This document shows positions 14,000 to 34,600 of a stretch of 64,000 nucleotides of DNA, one piece after another (position 1 is the first letter of the stretch; each line of letters begins with the position of its first letter). The translations under genes were made by a program, and so were the position numbers. Source of the DNA: Amia ocellicauda (lineage: Eukaryota; Chordata; Actinopteri; Amiiformes; Amiidae); the NCBI RefSeq assembly GCF_036373705.1, contig NC_089866.1, forward strand, positions 23,166,001-23,230,000, in the 5' to 3' direction. The notes beneath the pieces were generated by a model that had not been told where the DNA came from, did not search any database, and saw only the letters and a list, made by a program, of their open reading frames with translations.

Positions 14000-16900
14000 T
14001 AATAAATGGTTAAAACTGAAAAGACTTTATTTTAGTATTTTATCCAGGCTGTGCCCTGTAAAACATAATACTGTTTCTCCTCAAATCATCCATTTACACA
14101 ACTTACGGTAACTTGCCAAAAAATGTGCATCCTCCACATTCAAAACAACAACCCTTTCCCCTACAAAATACAGTCCCATTTCTATTCAGCCTGAAAGCTC
14201 GTCTGGGTTGAAAGAAGGAGCCACAATGTCACCAAAGGTTTTCATCAAAAGCAAGGATTCTGCAACAAGATACATACTTGAAATAGCATGTGCCAATGAA
14301 ATTTAAAGTGCATTTATGTTATACTTGCATTACAGTTTCTTCAGTCATCTTTGGTGTGAGCAGAAGGTGAATGCCAGAATTATAATTCCTAAACTTTTAT
14401 TTCCCTTTGTACGGAGTCTGATTTACTTTGATTGGTTCAGAAAAGAAATTAAGTAAATAACTTTTAAAACAGCAGATTCTCTGTGATTATACAAGAAATC
14501 TGAAAATTCTAACTCTGTAGCTCAGTGATAGTGGCATTATTAACTGGGACACTTGATATACAAACTAATACTTGTTAGACAATAATTATGTCCCCTTGAG
14601 GATTTCCAATATCACTACATATGCTTTAACGTATCTATAACCAACTTTGAATTTTAAGTAAACAAACATAGGAAAATCAAATCAGATGCCAACAATACTA
14701 TACGTTTGAAATGCACAGGAGGGGTACAAAGTAAATCTTTATACTAGTTTTATATTGTGGGAAATATATATTGAAAATATCATATTCAGTACTTAGTGTT
14801 ATTGATAGAAGAGATATAAGGCGTATACAATAGGTAGCAGATGGAGAATTTAAACTAAATTCAGATTACGGACATGTAGTGTTAAACATTTACCTTAATG
14901 ACTGACAATGTGGCAGTACACACCATTTATATTTGTGTACAAAGTAGGCATTTCTGCAATCTTGACCACTTCTGCAATACTTATGCAGTCATCATACCAA
15001 CGGATGCCCTTTCATAAGAAAATAAACCAAGTTTGTTTTTTTGTTTCTTTTTATATAAATGCACACAATGCATTGACTGGAATCACAAAACCGCAACAGA
15101 ACATCAAATCAACATCTCTAAAGCACCCTGCCACATTAAAGTAAGTATGCCTCCAAAATCTGGAACAATTCAATTCTCCACCAGCATCCAAAGTATAAAT
15201 ATCGTGCCCTTCTGACTCGCTGTACGATTCACTAGGCCAAGATACCAGCTACACCATGTGCTTCCACTGGCTTTATTGCTCTGTTGCAGATGTACTCTCT
15301 CCACCAAGGCTGCTCCCTACAATACAGCACAGCTCTGTATAAAAAGGACTTCAACAGAACATTTTTGTTTTTATGATCAGTTCACTGGACAAACTGATCT
15401 GATCGCTGTTCCCATGCTGGAAAAACATAGTAATCCACATTGTTCCGCTACGATATGGACACAGACAGGAATAGCACTGCATTCTGAGGAAAATGCATGA
15501 TACAGGAGTCATCAGCAAGTAGGCAATTAGACATTGTGTAGCACTGGGGTTTACAGTTCTGTACTGTACAGCCATGGAAATTATCAATTTATGCTCTAGG
15601 TACGTAAAGATTGACAATTTTGTGTTTTTTGCATGATGTTTTTTCTTTTTCTTTTGGTAACTACAGAGGTTGATTTGATTGATGAAGAAAGAAATTAATG
15701 TTTAAAAGTTTTAGTAAAGCAGCGGATATGTGGCAGCAAAGAGAGCAACAACTGACTAAAATTGTGTCTTCTACGCAATGAAAAGTAAAATATGCCGACA
15801 CATCAATCTATCAATATATGTATACTGGTGGTCAAGATAATGCGGCCAAAATGGAAACTTTATTAATGTACTACTGAAGAAAAAAACAACAACACAATTA
15901 TAAACCACTGAGCCGTGTGCAAATTCATCAAAATCACCAAAACCGCCAACACATCCCCTCTTGGTTTCAATCCTGGCAGCACTTACTCCAAGCAACTTTT
16001 ACCCCACTTAAGCAATGGATCACTCCCGATTTGTCTCCATTCAGTTAAAATCATCTCTCATAGAATACATGTGCAACCTCAAGCTCAGTTTCAATTGGTT
16101 TAAGGCATGGCAATTAAATCAGTAATTTAATACAGATTATCACGTTGAAAAAACAAACCTAAAAATGACACAGCTGCTTCAGAAACCTTTGCATTTTTAC
16201 TTGTTATTTTGGGCAACCTTATGTTACCCCATTCGTGTTTTAAATCAAGGCCCATTACCACAACAATTGAAGTCACTAACACACATTTGAATTGCAACAT
16301 ACATGGCCACCACCAAAACCATCCTGCAAGGACAATAGCTGGAGATAACGGAAGGACAAACTGCTAGTAAAAAATATCTATCTTCATATTCTCCTTTGAC
16401 ATTGACAATAAAGCAATTGTTTATGTATAGTGTTGAGATTCTATTTCAGTAGGATTTCTACTGCACATCATTGTTTTGACCACCATGAAAATCTACCGGA
16501 TCTCTGATACTTGCTTTAATATAATGCTTTCCAATCTAAAATGTTGCTTACTGAAACTGTCAATCCAAAACACTACTTAAACACAATCCAAGCACAATCT
16601 GAAAATATATCTCATGAGAAAGTATATGGAATTTCAATAGCGTATGGCTTTGCGTAGATTTAATTTTACATTTGCATACATTCACCACTTTTGCAATATA
16701 AAAACTCCATCCTGATAATGCTTAAGCTTTCCCTTGGCCCAATAATGCAGTGAAACTTATTAAGTTTTGTAAGCCACAGAGTCTCTAAATCTTTGCAGAA
16801 ACAATCTCATCCCTTCTCTGTTCTTTTGTGGAGGGGGGTGGGAGTAATCGCACTTTATCCTCTGATGGCTTGGAGGTGGCAATTCATTGAATCCATGAGA

Positions 16901-18306
16901 TTTTTCACAAATGTTTAAAAAAAAAAAAAAAAAACATTACTTCCCACACTAAGATACATTTAATTACACATGGCGGATTGAGAAAACAGAATGCCAATAC
17001 ATCACAGAAATTCAACAACAACTCAAATCCCACCTTCCTGCCTATGCAGATAAACAGTGGTCAAGATGTATGCAGTAATCAGAAGTCCCTGTGCTTTCTG
17101 CAGTAGATTAAAATAGACACTTAACTCATTTCTAATAGTGTCCTGTGGCTGTCTTGCAACCTCCACGGAGAGGCAAGCAAGGTAATGCTAACTGTGCTGA
17201 TTGTGGTGGCAACTCAGGAGCTCAATTGGCTGATTTCCACAAAAATGATGATGAGATGAATGGTGACAGGAGGCCCTGTGCACTCCAGACATTATAGTTA
17301 CAAGAAAATCTTCAGGTCCCAATAAAACCGCACACGAGCACATTCTGAAGGCATACGGAGTTTAAGAATGTAAATGGGAGACACTTCATTATACAATGCA
17401 CCAAACTCAACCACGGACGCCGAATTGCTGAGCTCCTAAAGCAGCTTGATGGCGCTGTGGATCAATGAGCTGCTAGCGAACAAATGAAACTGTTACATTT
17501 CAAAACATTTGCCGAACGTTTGCTCTGAAACGGACTACACACAAGCTTGGCGAACACACCAAAGAGGTTTAAGAAGCTCCACGTTCACCATCTCTGTCGG
17601 GATCCAAAGGCAGCACCATGCCAACCTTAACGTCCCTTCAGCCAGGGACAGCACTTCCACCTGTGCCCGACTCAACTGTGCAGCAGCAAAGCACCCTGGG
17701 AAGCGGCTCTGCACACCAGATTGAGAACACAAGGGGTGAGGACACCAGGAAGCTGAAACTCTCGAGTGGAAGAGAGAGCTGCGGTGAATTTGTCATTCTA
17801 TATTTTGGGGGAGGGTTTGCTAAAGTAGGACACCTCTGGAAGAAAAAGAAAACACTTGGCAAAACGTCTCTGAATTGCCTTTTTTTTTTTTTAAACAAAT
17901 GTTTAAAAACCCATTAAGGAACAAAATATATAAAAAGCATTACAATATGCTTCAAAAGTGTCCGCACATCAGGTAACCCATCATTACAGTAGAAGGATGA
18001 TACACTGGTGTGTTTACAATCCTCACTCTTTCAGTAACAACCACTTTCACCCCATTGATTTTGGTGTTACAATACAATATTGTAGGAATGCTTTGTTCTA
18101 ACCCTGAAAATATCCCTTTTTGTTTGTTCAAAAGGATCCCTTCACATCTTAAAGAAATGCACATGGTTTTCAAAAAGGCTAAAATGGAAAGTGAAATAAA
18201 AAGGCATAAACTGCTCCGATAAATTGGTTAACCGTCAGATTTTGGCACAAGCCTGTTCCTTCCTCTGAAATCTATTAATGCTCTGTGAAACCTTTACATA
18301 TCTTCC

Positions 18307-18337
<31 letters not shown>

Positions 18338-18622
18338 AAAGGAAAAAACAGGAAGAGACAGCTATGGCAAAAACCTTCCATAAAACAAGAAAATATGTTA
18401 ATTGCGGCCAGCCCAGAAACCTTTGTTAAAAAATATATATATATTCAGACATATACTCAGACATGACAAAAAAACTAGAAAAACAATGACAAATTAAAAA
18501 AAAAAAAAAAAACCAATTTAGATTTTCTTTAGGATAAGGCTCCACAAAGGTCACAACGGTTTTCACATGGGGGGTTAAAAAAAAAAAAAAAAAAAAAATT
18601 ATATATATATACATATATATAC

Positions 18623-18675
<53 letters not shown>

Positions 18676-18850
18676 CACACACACACACACATATATATAT
18701 AAAAAAAAATACTGTACATGAACAATAACAGGATTAACATCGTGTACAGATGTCTCTAAGCCTTCGGAATTCAGTCTTCATTTTCTGCTCTTTTTCACAA
18801 TCACTTCTCAGGCATTCTGGCGCAGTTTTGCAACAAACTAAAACAGGTTC
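14000..18850 (-). other. ptpn11: probable ptpn11 terminal 3' UTR exon (end not defined)
   Basis: A pyrimidine-rich acceptor (T/A-rich tract ending TTTATAG at 18853-18851) could join the donor after the ptpn11 stop, starting a non-coding exon at 18850. No coding exon is seen below it. The 3' end is unknown: an AATAAA on the minus strand near 14.02 kb would give a 3' UTR of about 5 kb, but several other copies exist. The interval includes poly(A), (AT)n and triplet repeats. Confidence 0.4.
18494..18705. repeat. compound low-complexity tract: poly(A), (AT)n, (CA)n
   Basis: Two A-runs (about 18494-18512 and 18578-18598), a long AT/ACATAT tract (18600-18670) and a short CA run. Falls inside the probable ptpn11 3' UTR; a 104-codon minus frame here is only repeat. 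Confidence 0.9.
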
Positions 18851-19714
18851 CTATAAAAAATAAAAAATAAAAATGAAAATAAAAAGAAAGAAAACAGCTG
18901 TGCAAACTCAACAAGCAGCATTGAAGAGATGTACGGTTTATGTGACTTACATGCAATGCAATGCCACCTAAAAAATCATGAACTAGTATGCAAGATCTAG
19001 ATTTTCCAGGATTTCAATACAGGGAGAAGGCTACAAAAATTCTGGCTGTTAACATGTTAATTGGTGAATTTGAGGGTCAAATTTTACCCAGTTATGATGA
19101 ATATAGATTAATAAAGGCAATTAAGTGTACATCACGGCAAAGTGTGAAGATCCACAGATAATACAGATCAAACCTTCAGTGGAGTAGGCGAAGCAACACT
19201 GAATGACTACAAACTGAGTACCAGTGATTAATAACTGAATATATATTCTCTGATGTTACCCATGCTTCCCCCGTTGTGTTTTGCATCTGAAATGTACTAT
19301 TTATGAATCTCTTACGCCTTCACTGGATATCTATTTTAAAGCCAAAATGTGACTAATCAGGCAGATTATTGCATGTTCATGATTCTTAGGGAAACCACAA
19401 TCCTGAGTTCAACGAGCAGATTGCATGACAACGGATTCACAGGGACGGATTTACTTGGCTTTAGAAGCGTGGCGGAAACATGTTGAACAGTGGCATCTAG
19501 TGTGTGGAAAACTGATTGCAGAGGATCATTTCAGACTATGTAATTACTGCAATCATGCAAAGATACGCGTAGGAAGCAGAATTTCTGTTACGCACATAAT
19601 CCGTAAAGGGCTGAATTATATGGGCCACTTTGTTTTGACATTTCATTTTCAGATCAATTTCACAGTTTATTTATTTCAAACAGCTTTGTTTTGCATTTTA
19701 TGTCTTAACATACA

Positions 19715-19721
19715 TACATAT

Positions 19722-19763
<42 letters not shown>
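19715..19763. repeat. (AT)n microsatellite in ptpn11 3' UTR intron
   Basis: ACATAT lead-in followed by about 16 AT units. Responsible for the repetitive half of a 152-codon plus-strand frame that is not a gene. Confidence 0.9.
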
Positions 19764-19769
<6 letters not shown>

Positions 19770-20136
19770 TATATAATACCAGTGCTGATAAAACAAGGAA
19801 CTGCAAAAACCTTGTCTTATGCAGCCCTAGTAGAATACAGAAGTGTATGCATGTATGTGTGTGTCCCTTTTGTTTCAGTTTAAGTGTTTAGTGTAGAACA
19901 TAAAATCAATTTCTAAATATTGTAGTGGTAAAACATCTCCAAAAATTGAAGTCCACAATCTTCTGGGATTCATATAACTATCAGAATAGCGTAAGGCTGC
20001 TCAGGAAAATAATACCTGCATAAGAACATGTATATTTGGGATTAATGTTTTCAAATATGAAAGGCACAAAGTCACACACACATGTTGACCCCTGTAATGG
20101 TTACCTCTTTAACTAGAACACCAAGTTGGCTCACTC

Positions 20137-28613
<8,477 letters not shown>

Positions 28614-28972
28614 TTTTTTCTTTTTTTACTTCTTGAAGTCTTGGTTCCTCAATTGTGTTTCCTTGTAGGCACCACCGATCTGATCTGCTTTTCCACCGAT
28701 TCAGAGCAGCCCACTACAAGTCGTGCTCCCCCTCTAATCGGTACAGTAATAAGGTGTTCGTTTCGAGTTGGCAAAGATAAAGATTTATTGCAAAATACAA
28801 ACTGCAAATCCCTAGGCCTCAGCTCCGAGACCCAAGCTACGGTAGGACTCGGAGATACGACGTCATCAGACAGGCGACGCAACGCTGCTGTCTTCCTGGA
28901 CATGCTCAGTACAACTTCAGCGGGTACCTCCGCCATCTTTACTAGGGGCACAAAAGTTTTCTTCGACCCCAA
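28614..28972 (-). promoter_or_regulatory. ptpn11 5' UTR / promoter segment, CpG-rich and LTR-like
   Basis: This is the only CpG-rich stretch between ptpn11 exon 2 and the aldh2 3' end, and it lies directly upstream of the ptpn11 ATG. It holds an AAGATGGCGGAGG element of the YY1/initiator type at about 28928-28940 and a TGACGTC CRE-like site near 28861. The part 28664-28952 also begins TGTG and ends TACA on the minus strand and contains AATAAA (28784-28789), as a solo LTR would. Matching flanking duplications were not found. The 107-codon reading frame inside is not treated as a gene. Confidence 0.5.
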
Positions 28973-29560
28973 TGGGAGAGATGGCTATTTAATTCAAATT
29001 ATACATTTGACAAACAAAGAATCACAACTATTTCCTGGAAACTGTATTCTGTCATTCTCTGTTAATTATGTGGTGCTCTAACAATTATCATGTATCCACC
29101 TAAATGTGTTTTAATAATGTGGATCTACAATATGAAGTTACATATTATTTATCATTAACATTTAAAAATCATGTTTCATCTTGATCATATTTTGTTCAAC
29201 TGCATACAATTTTATTTAGTATTTTCTACATTCTCTCCACTGTATCTTTGTTACTCTCTAAATCAGTGTTGCCTTGGACAGTAAAGTGATCTTTCAAATT
29301 AGACTCATGTGCTTTATACAGTTCCTTATTGAGGATGGTCATAGGGGGGAAAGATTCTCTGCCACATCTCAGATAATAAAAACAATCAACTTCTGTGTAC
29401 ACACACACACACACCAAACTTAATCAAAGTAAAAACCTGCAGTGGTTATTAAACACAAAACACTTTGTGAAAACTTCTGAGCAGCAGTGTAGGTGCTGTG
29501 TTTGTGAAGTGTATTGGCATTTTTATGGTATATAAATTATAAACCACATGTACATATATA

Positions 29561-30426
29561 CAGAGGGGTGACAAATTAAAGGAAAAACATGAAGTGTCTC
29601 AGTAAGGTGTTGGGCACCACGAGCCGCCAAAACAGCTTCAATGCTCTTGGCACAGATTCTCTGAGTCTCTGAACTCTACTGGAGGGATGAACATCATTCT
29701 TCCAAAAGACATTCCCTCATTTGGTGTTTTGATGATGGTGGTGGAGAGCGCTGTCTAACACGTTGGTGCAAAATCTCCCATAGGTGTTCAATTGGGTTGA
29801 GATCTGGTGACTGTGAAGGCCATAGCATATGATTCACATCATTTTCATACTCATCAAACTATTCAGTGAGCCCTCGTGCCCTGTGCATGGGGGCATTGTC
29901 ATCCTGGAAGAGACCATTCCCATCAGGATAGAAATGTTTCACCATAGGATAAAGGTGATCACTCAGAATAACTTTGTAATGATTTGCAGTGACCCTTCCC
30001 TCTAAGGGGACAAGTGGAGCCAAACCACACCAGGAAAATGCCCTCCACAGCATAACAGAGCCTCTGGACCCCCTCACTGTAGGGGTCCAGCAGTCAGACA
30101 CGAACTGTTCTCTTGGTGTCGCCGCACATGCACTTTCCCACTTGTCAAGAACACTAGCCAGTTGAGCGTCTTTGTGACTGAAGTTCCTGCCATTCATGCC
30201 CCAATAATGACCCCTCTTTCAAAGTCACCTCAATCCTGTCCTCTTGTCATCTTGATCCAAAATCAAGGTCAACTGGGCCTGCTCAGCATTTTAATACATG
30301 CCATAGAGCATGTTAGATGTTAATTGCTTAATTTTATCATGCAGTACACCTCTTTAGAGGCATCTGCATTTGTTATGTTCCTCCACTCATTTATTCAAGT
30401 TTTTACTTTAATTGGTCACCCGTCTG
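29561..30426 (-). mobile_element. internally deleted Tc1/mariner relic between aldh2 and ptpn11
   Basis: TA-flanked inverted ends CAGAGGGGTGACAAATTAAA and CAGACGGGTGACCAATTAAA. It is 866 bp. The transposase on the minus strand keeps FERGVIIGA near the start, then jumps past the HTH region and first Asp to SVMLWRAFSWCGLAPLVPL, FQDDNAPMH, an in-frame TAG, and [17 protein letters not shown]. Thirty-six codons, counting the stop, lie between Asp and Glu. Confidence 0.88.
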
Positions 30427-31539
30427 TATTTTAGATGCTACTTGGGTATAAATTAGATTTATGTCATGCATGTTTTGAATGTGTGCATTACTAATTGCAC
30501 CACAAACAAGAGTGGAAAAATTGTTATTTTGATCTGATTTGCAAGCCCAATATAATACAATTATTTAATTGCTGTATAGTTGATTTGAATAAATATCTAC
30601 CAGTAGATGGCACTGCTGCATATTTATTTTCCCTTCCCCTGTAGGACAGTTAATTCCCCAAAAGAAAAAAAAAAAAAAATCCATCATGGAAATCCCCTAT
30701 ATCCAGCTGAGTGGTTACTGCAACTCAGTGCTTTAATTACACATTTCTATATGCCTTGGAGTTCTTTAACGGATGGAAATTTCCAATCCCCTGCCAAAAC
30801 AGCGTTGTCAATCAGTTCAGGTATGATTTAAATGTAAGTCAAGGCTACCCCTAGGACAAGGACTCAAAACTTCTGTTTGCCATTTAACTTCAATCCAATC
30901 CTGGGGACCAAAAAGCAGTCCTGATGTGTCATCCACACTGTTCCTCATGAAAGCTTAGATTCTAAAATAATTTAATACCGGTAATGAAAATAAGAGTGGC
31001 TCACAATCCAGCAGCTGCATCCACAGGTGGAGAAAGGTGTTAAACTACTGCAAAGAAACTGTTTTGAAATAAGGAGTCAAGTGGTATGGTGGAACATGAA
31101 CCAGGTCTACGTATTCGTAGGCTTATGTGTTTATTGTACAATGCCACCAAAAGCTGTCCTTTCACATCAACAGTTGAAGCCATGAAGAAAAGTAGAATGC
31201 CTTGCATAATATCTGCACGTCATACAAAAATAAAAACCCCAAAACGTATTATGAATGTCTTAATGCTTCATTCAGTGCATGTATTTTAACACATCAAGAA
31301 GACAGATGAAGAACAGAGGAAACATTATTCTCAGCATCTCTAATAGAACTAGTCTGGCAGTCCTGCTATCAATAGACAATACTGATCCAGTACTGTAATG
31401 ATCTTATTCTTCAGGACAAACATATTTCAAAAACAAGAGTGAGACTTGGGAAAAAGAAATAAGTGCATTTGAAGAAGAGAAGCAATTAAATGTGTCTTCA
31501 CTTGCAAAATCCGCAGCTCGATACTGTTGTCTGAGCAGA

Positions 31540-31545
31540 TTTATT
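31540..31545 (-). promoter_or_regulatory. candidate aldh2 polyadenylation signal
   Basis: AATAAA on the minus strand, 117 bp after the aldh2 stop and just after a T-rich run. It would give a 3' UTR of about 140 nt. Other copies occur further down, so use of this one is inferred. Confidence 0.4.
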
Positions 31546-31661
31546 AAAAAAAAAAGAAGAAGAAGGAAAGCACAATCCAGAGAGTTGGTGGTTTCCTGTG
31601 ATAATATCCTCTTCACGGCATCATCAGTTTGTCTATCAGTGTTTGGAGATCAAATCAGTGT

Positions 31662-31694
31662 TTAAGAATTCTTCTGTGGAACCTTGATTGTTAC
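31662..31694 (-). CDS. aldh2: aldh2 exon 13 with stop
   Basis: 33 bp, residues 510-519: [10 protein letters not shown] then TAA. Acceptor CTTTCAG. The tail is almost identical to the mammalian VTVKVPQKNS. Confidence 0.96.
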   Translation of the reverse strand, partial: VTIKVPQKNS

Positions 31695-34600
31695 CTGAAA
31701 GAGAAAACATTCACTGCGTAAATATTTCAGCTTCTCTTTTAATTGTACATATATGCCGACTATGAATAGAACAGACAGCAATATCTGGAGAAGCAAAATA
31801 CCCAAAGGCTAACAAATATTATAAATCTGTTCCAGACTCCAACGATATTCCTTAGTTGGTGGAATACATAACTTGGATTCAAAGTGGAGAAGAAAACAAT
31901 CATTTGAGGAACTTTAAGAATGATGCTGCCAGTCACTCACGGTTTTCACTTCAGTATAGCTGTCCAGGCCGTACTCTCCCAGTTCACGCCCAACTCCAGA
32001 AGCCTTGTAGCCCCCGAACGGAGCTTGGGCCCCAAACACATCATAGCAGTTAATCCTGCAGATAAGAGTGAGGCAAACTGTGTGTAAGCCTTTGGCCAAC
32101 AATGATGTAATATTTAACTTGCAATTACTTTCAACTATACTTGTAAGGAAAATATACATAGATTTATTGGTTTTCTATTGTATTAGTCTAAAGCTTGCAT
32201 ATAAACATAGTGAAGGAGGGAGTGATACATGTATTTAAACAATTTTGAAATGACATCATTTAAGGGTTTGCAAGCTCAATTTCAGGCACTATTGAGCTGG
32301 GAACCAAGGAAATTGTGGTTGACTTGGAGACCACCCAACCGGGAGGCACTTGGCTGGTTGTGACGTGCATCACGATGAGTTAATTTGCATTGCCCAGTTA
32401 AGAACTATGAATGGAAGCCATTCAATGTTTGAAGAGGATGAAGGTTGAGCGCGTACCAGACAGTGCCAGCTCGCAGGGCTCCAGAGACGTAGTGGGCCTT
32501 GTCGATGTCCTTGGTGAAGACAGCAGCTGCCAGCCCATACTTCGTGTCGTTGGCTCGTTCAATAACCTCTTCCAGCGTCTTAAACTTCAGAATCTGCATT
32601 ACTGGACCAAAGATCTGCCAGGGTCAGAGGACAAACCCTCAGGAATTTGAAAAATGACTGGGATACAACAAGAGAGCGGCAAATTATTTGCCATTGTGGA
32701 GAGAAGGCATTAGACAGAGGTTTTTATACAGAACATGCTACATCGACAGGCCAAGAGCACATGACTTTCCCTGCGGAGAACTGCCTTGCTCCAACTTTCC
32801 TACTGCTGACCCACGCAAGTGGACATCTTGAAAGAGATGTACTTTAAACTTTTAATTGAAGAACTTGTCCGAATGTGCAATGATGATATACAACACAACA
32901 CGTGGTGGAAGGCATGACCAGTCCACTAAACCACAGAGCATGACTGTCTGCAAAGTATGATGCAGGCTTCCACAGTAATGCAAACCCTGCGCCCAGCTGT
33001 AATTTCTGGAGGGTTCTGCGAAGGAGATAAGAGACATTAACAATAGTACCTCCTCTCGAGCAATGGTCATGTTGTCCTTCACGTCCCCAAACACAGTGGG
33101 CTGGATGAAGTACCCTCGGTCAGCTGCCACACCACCCCCGCACATAAGTTTGGCTCCCTCTCGTTTCCCTGTGCTGATGTAGCCCAGGATCTTCTGGAAC
33201 TGTTCTTCATCCACCTGCGGAAGACAGCCACCACAACTGGGGTTCAAGCCTCATAACATACCCAAAGACTCCTGATACGTTTTATTATATGCATGAAGCA
33301 TTGAGCAACATGTTAATTCACCACCACTTTATACAGAGGAGAAAAACATTGTAAAGTGTTGCAGGCTTTAAGAATCCCAAATTGACAGTTGAAAGGTGTC
33401 TTTTAAGATACAATTGTAACTATTTTCCAAGGACTGCAGGCCAGTAAACCTTTCATGCTGGAACATTCTCTAACTAATTAGGCTCTGTAGGGCTGTATAC
33501 TCTAGACTGCTGCACTAAGTTGTCCAACTTTGACCTTGAACTTGGTTTAACCTTACTGTTTCAGCGTTTGTTGTTTGGTCTGAGCTGGTTGGAAACTGCT
33601 CACATGACTGGCCTCTAGCACTGTATAAAGATAATAGGAAGAACAGACTGACTGAGGGTACTTTGAGGCTTGAGGCACTATATTGCAGACTTGGAATTCC
33701 TTGTCTGGCGGTTTAATAAAATAATTACTTGAAAGCAGAGCTACAGGTCCACTCTCATTTATCCACCAAACATCCTAATTGATCCTCCACTGACATGGGC
33801 ATCAGACCAGCCCCCCTGGAATTCCAAGAAAGCTAAAATTTAACATTACCAAAAAATAACACCTGGCTTGTTTGGTATCAACTGTAAGGTCATGCTTTGA
33901 GGGACTTGAAAATGTATTTGATACAACTAAAACTTGACAATATAGAGAGTTTTAAACTCTGGGTAACATGTGAACCATTTTCACATTCCTCAAAGCCATC
34001 ACACCCCCAATACACATTCTGTAGGAATCAAGGGAGAGGAATGGCAAAGACTGCTTCAATTCGAATTTCAATTTTATTACCCCAAACCTGACCGATCAGA
34101 AGTTTGGAAGGAAAGAGATTAGAATCTCTTAGTCTAAAAAGTATAAAAATAGAAAGTTTAAATAGCAATTTGGAGTGGAGTGGAGTGGAACAACCTGGGA
34201 GAAGAAACCATGGAGATGAAATCCAGGAACACTGAACAAAACCAGAACTTCTCCACCAAAAACCTGAAAGCTTTCCAACTGTCCTCCAGTCGACGCAGTC
34301 TGCCAGCCCTCCCCACTATCGAACGTCTGCATAACTGAATCTTAGTAAACCACACAGGTAGTATACTAGTCCAGAATTAGGTAAATCACAATTATATAAA
34401 ACCTAGTTGTGTATGAGATCTAAATTGAGGAATGGGTAACGTAATCATAAAACTTGTTTCTTATTTTACCTGTTTTGTGTCTTGAGTCAAAACTTGAGTA
34501 TTGGATAGATCTCTCATTCTCACTTGAAAGATTATCCACACTGCTTTTCTCTGTTGTATTTGCAAATACATGTTGTCTAATTTCATTTTTAATAAACCTA

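Noticed and set aside
18426..18740. 104-codon minus-strand frame
   Set aside because: Pure low-complexity (poly-A and AT/CA repeats).
19425..19883. 152-codon plus-strand frame
   Set aside because: Half of it is translated microsatellite; no domain, no splice context, and it lies in the ptpn11 3' region.
28850..28880. ATGACGTC followed by GTATCT as ptpn11 start
   Set aside because: Phase would fit, but Arg4-Arg5 would be lost, and the exact MTSRR exon exists downstream.
28649..28972. 107-codon minus-strand open frame upstream of ptpn11
   Set aside because: It lies inside the CpG-rich/LTR-like promoter segment, matches no family I know, and would be an implausibly long upstream frame; treated as chance.
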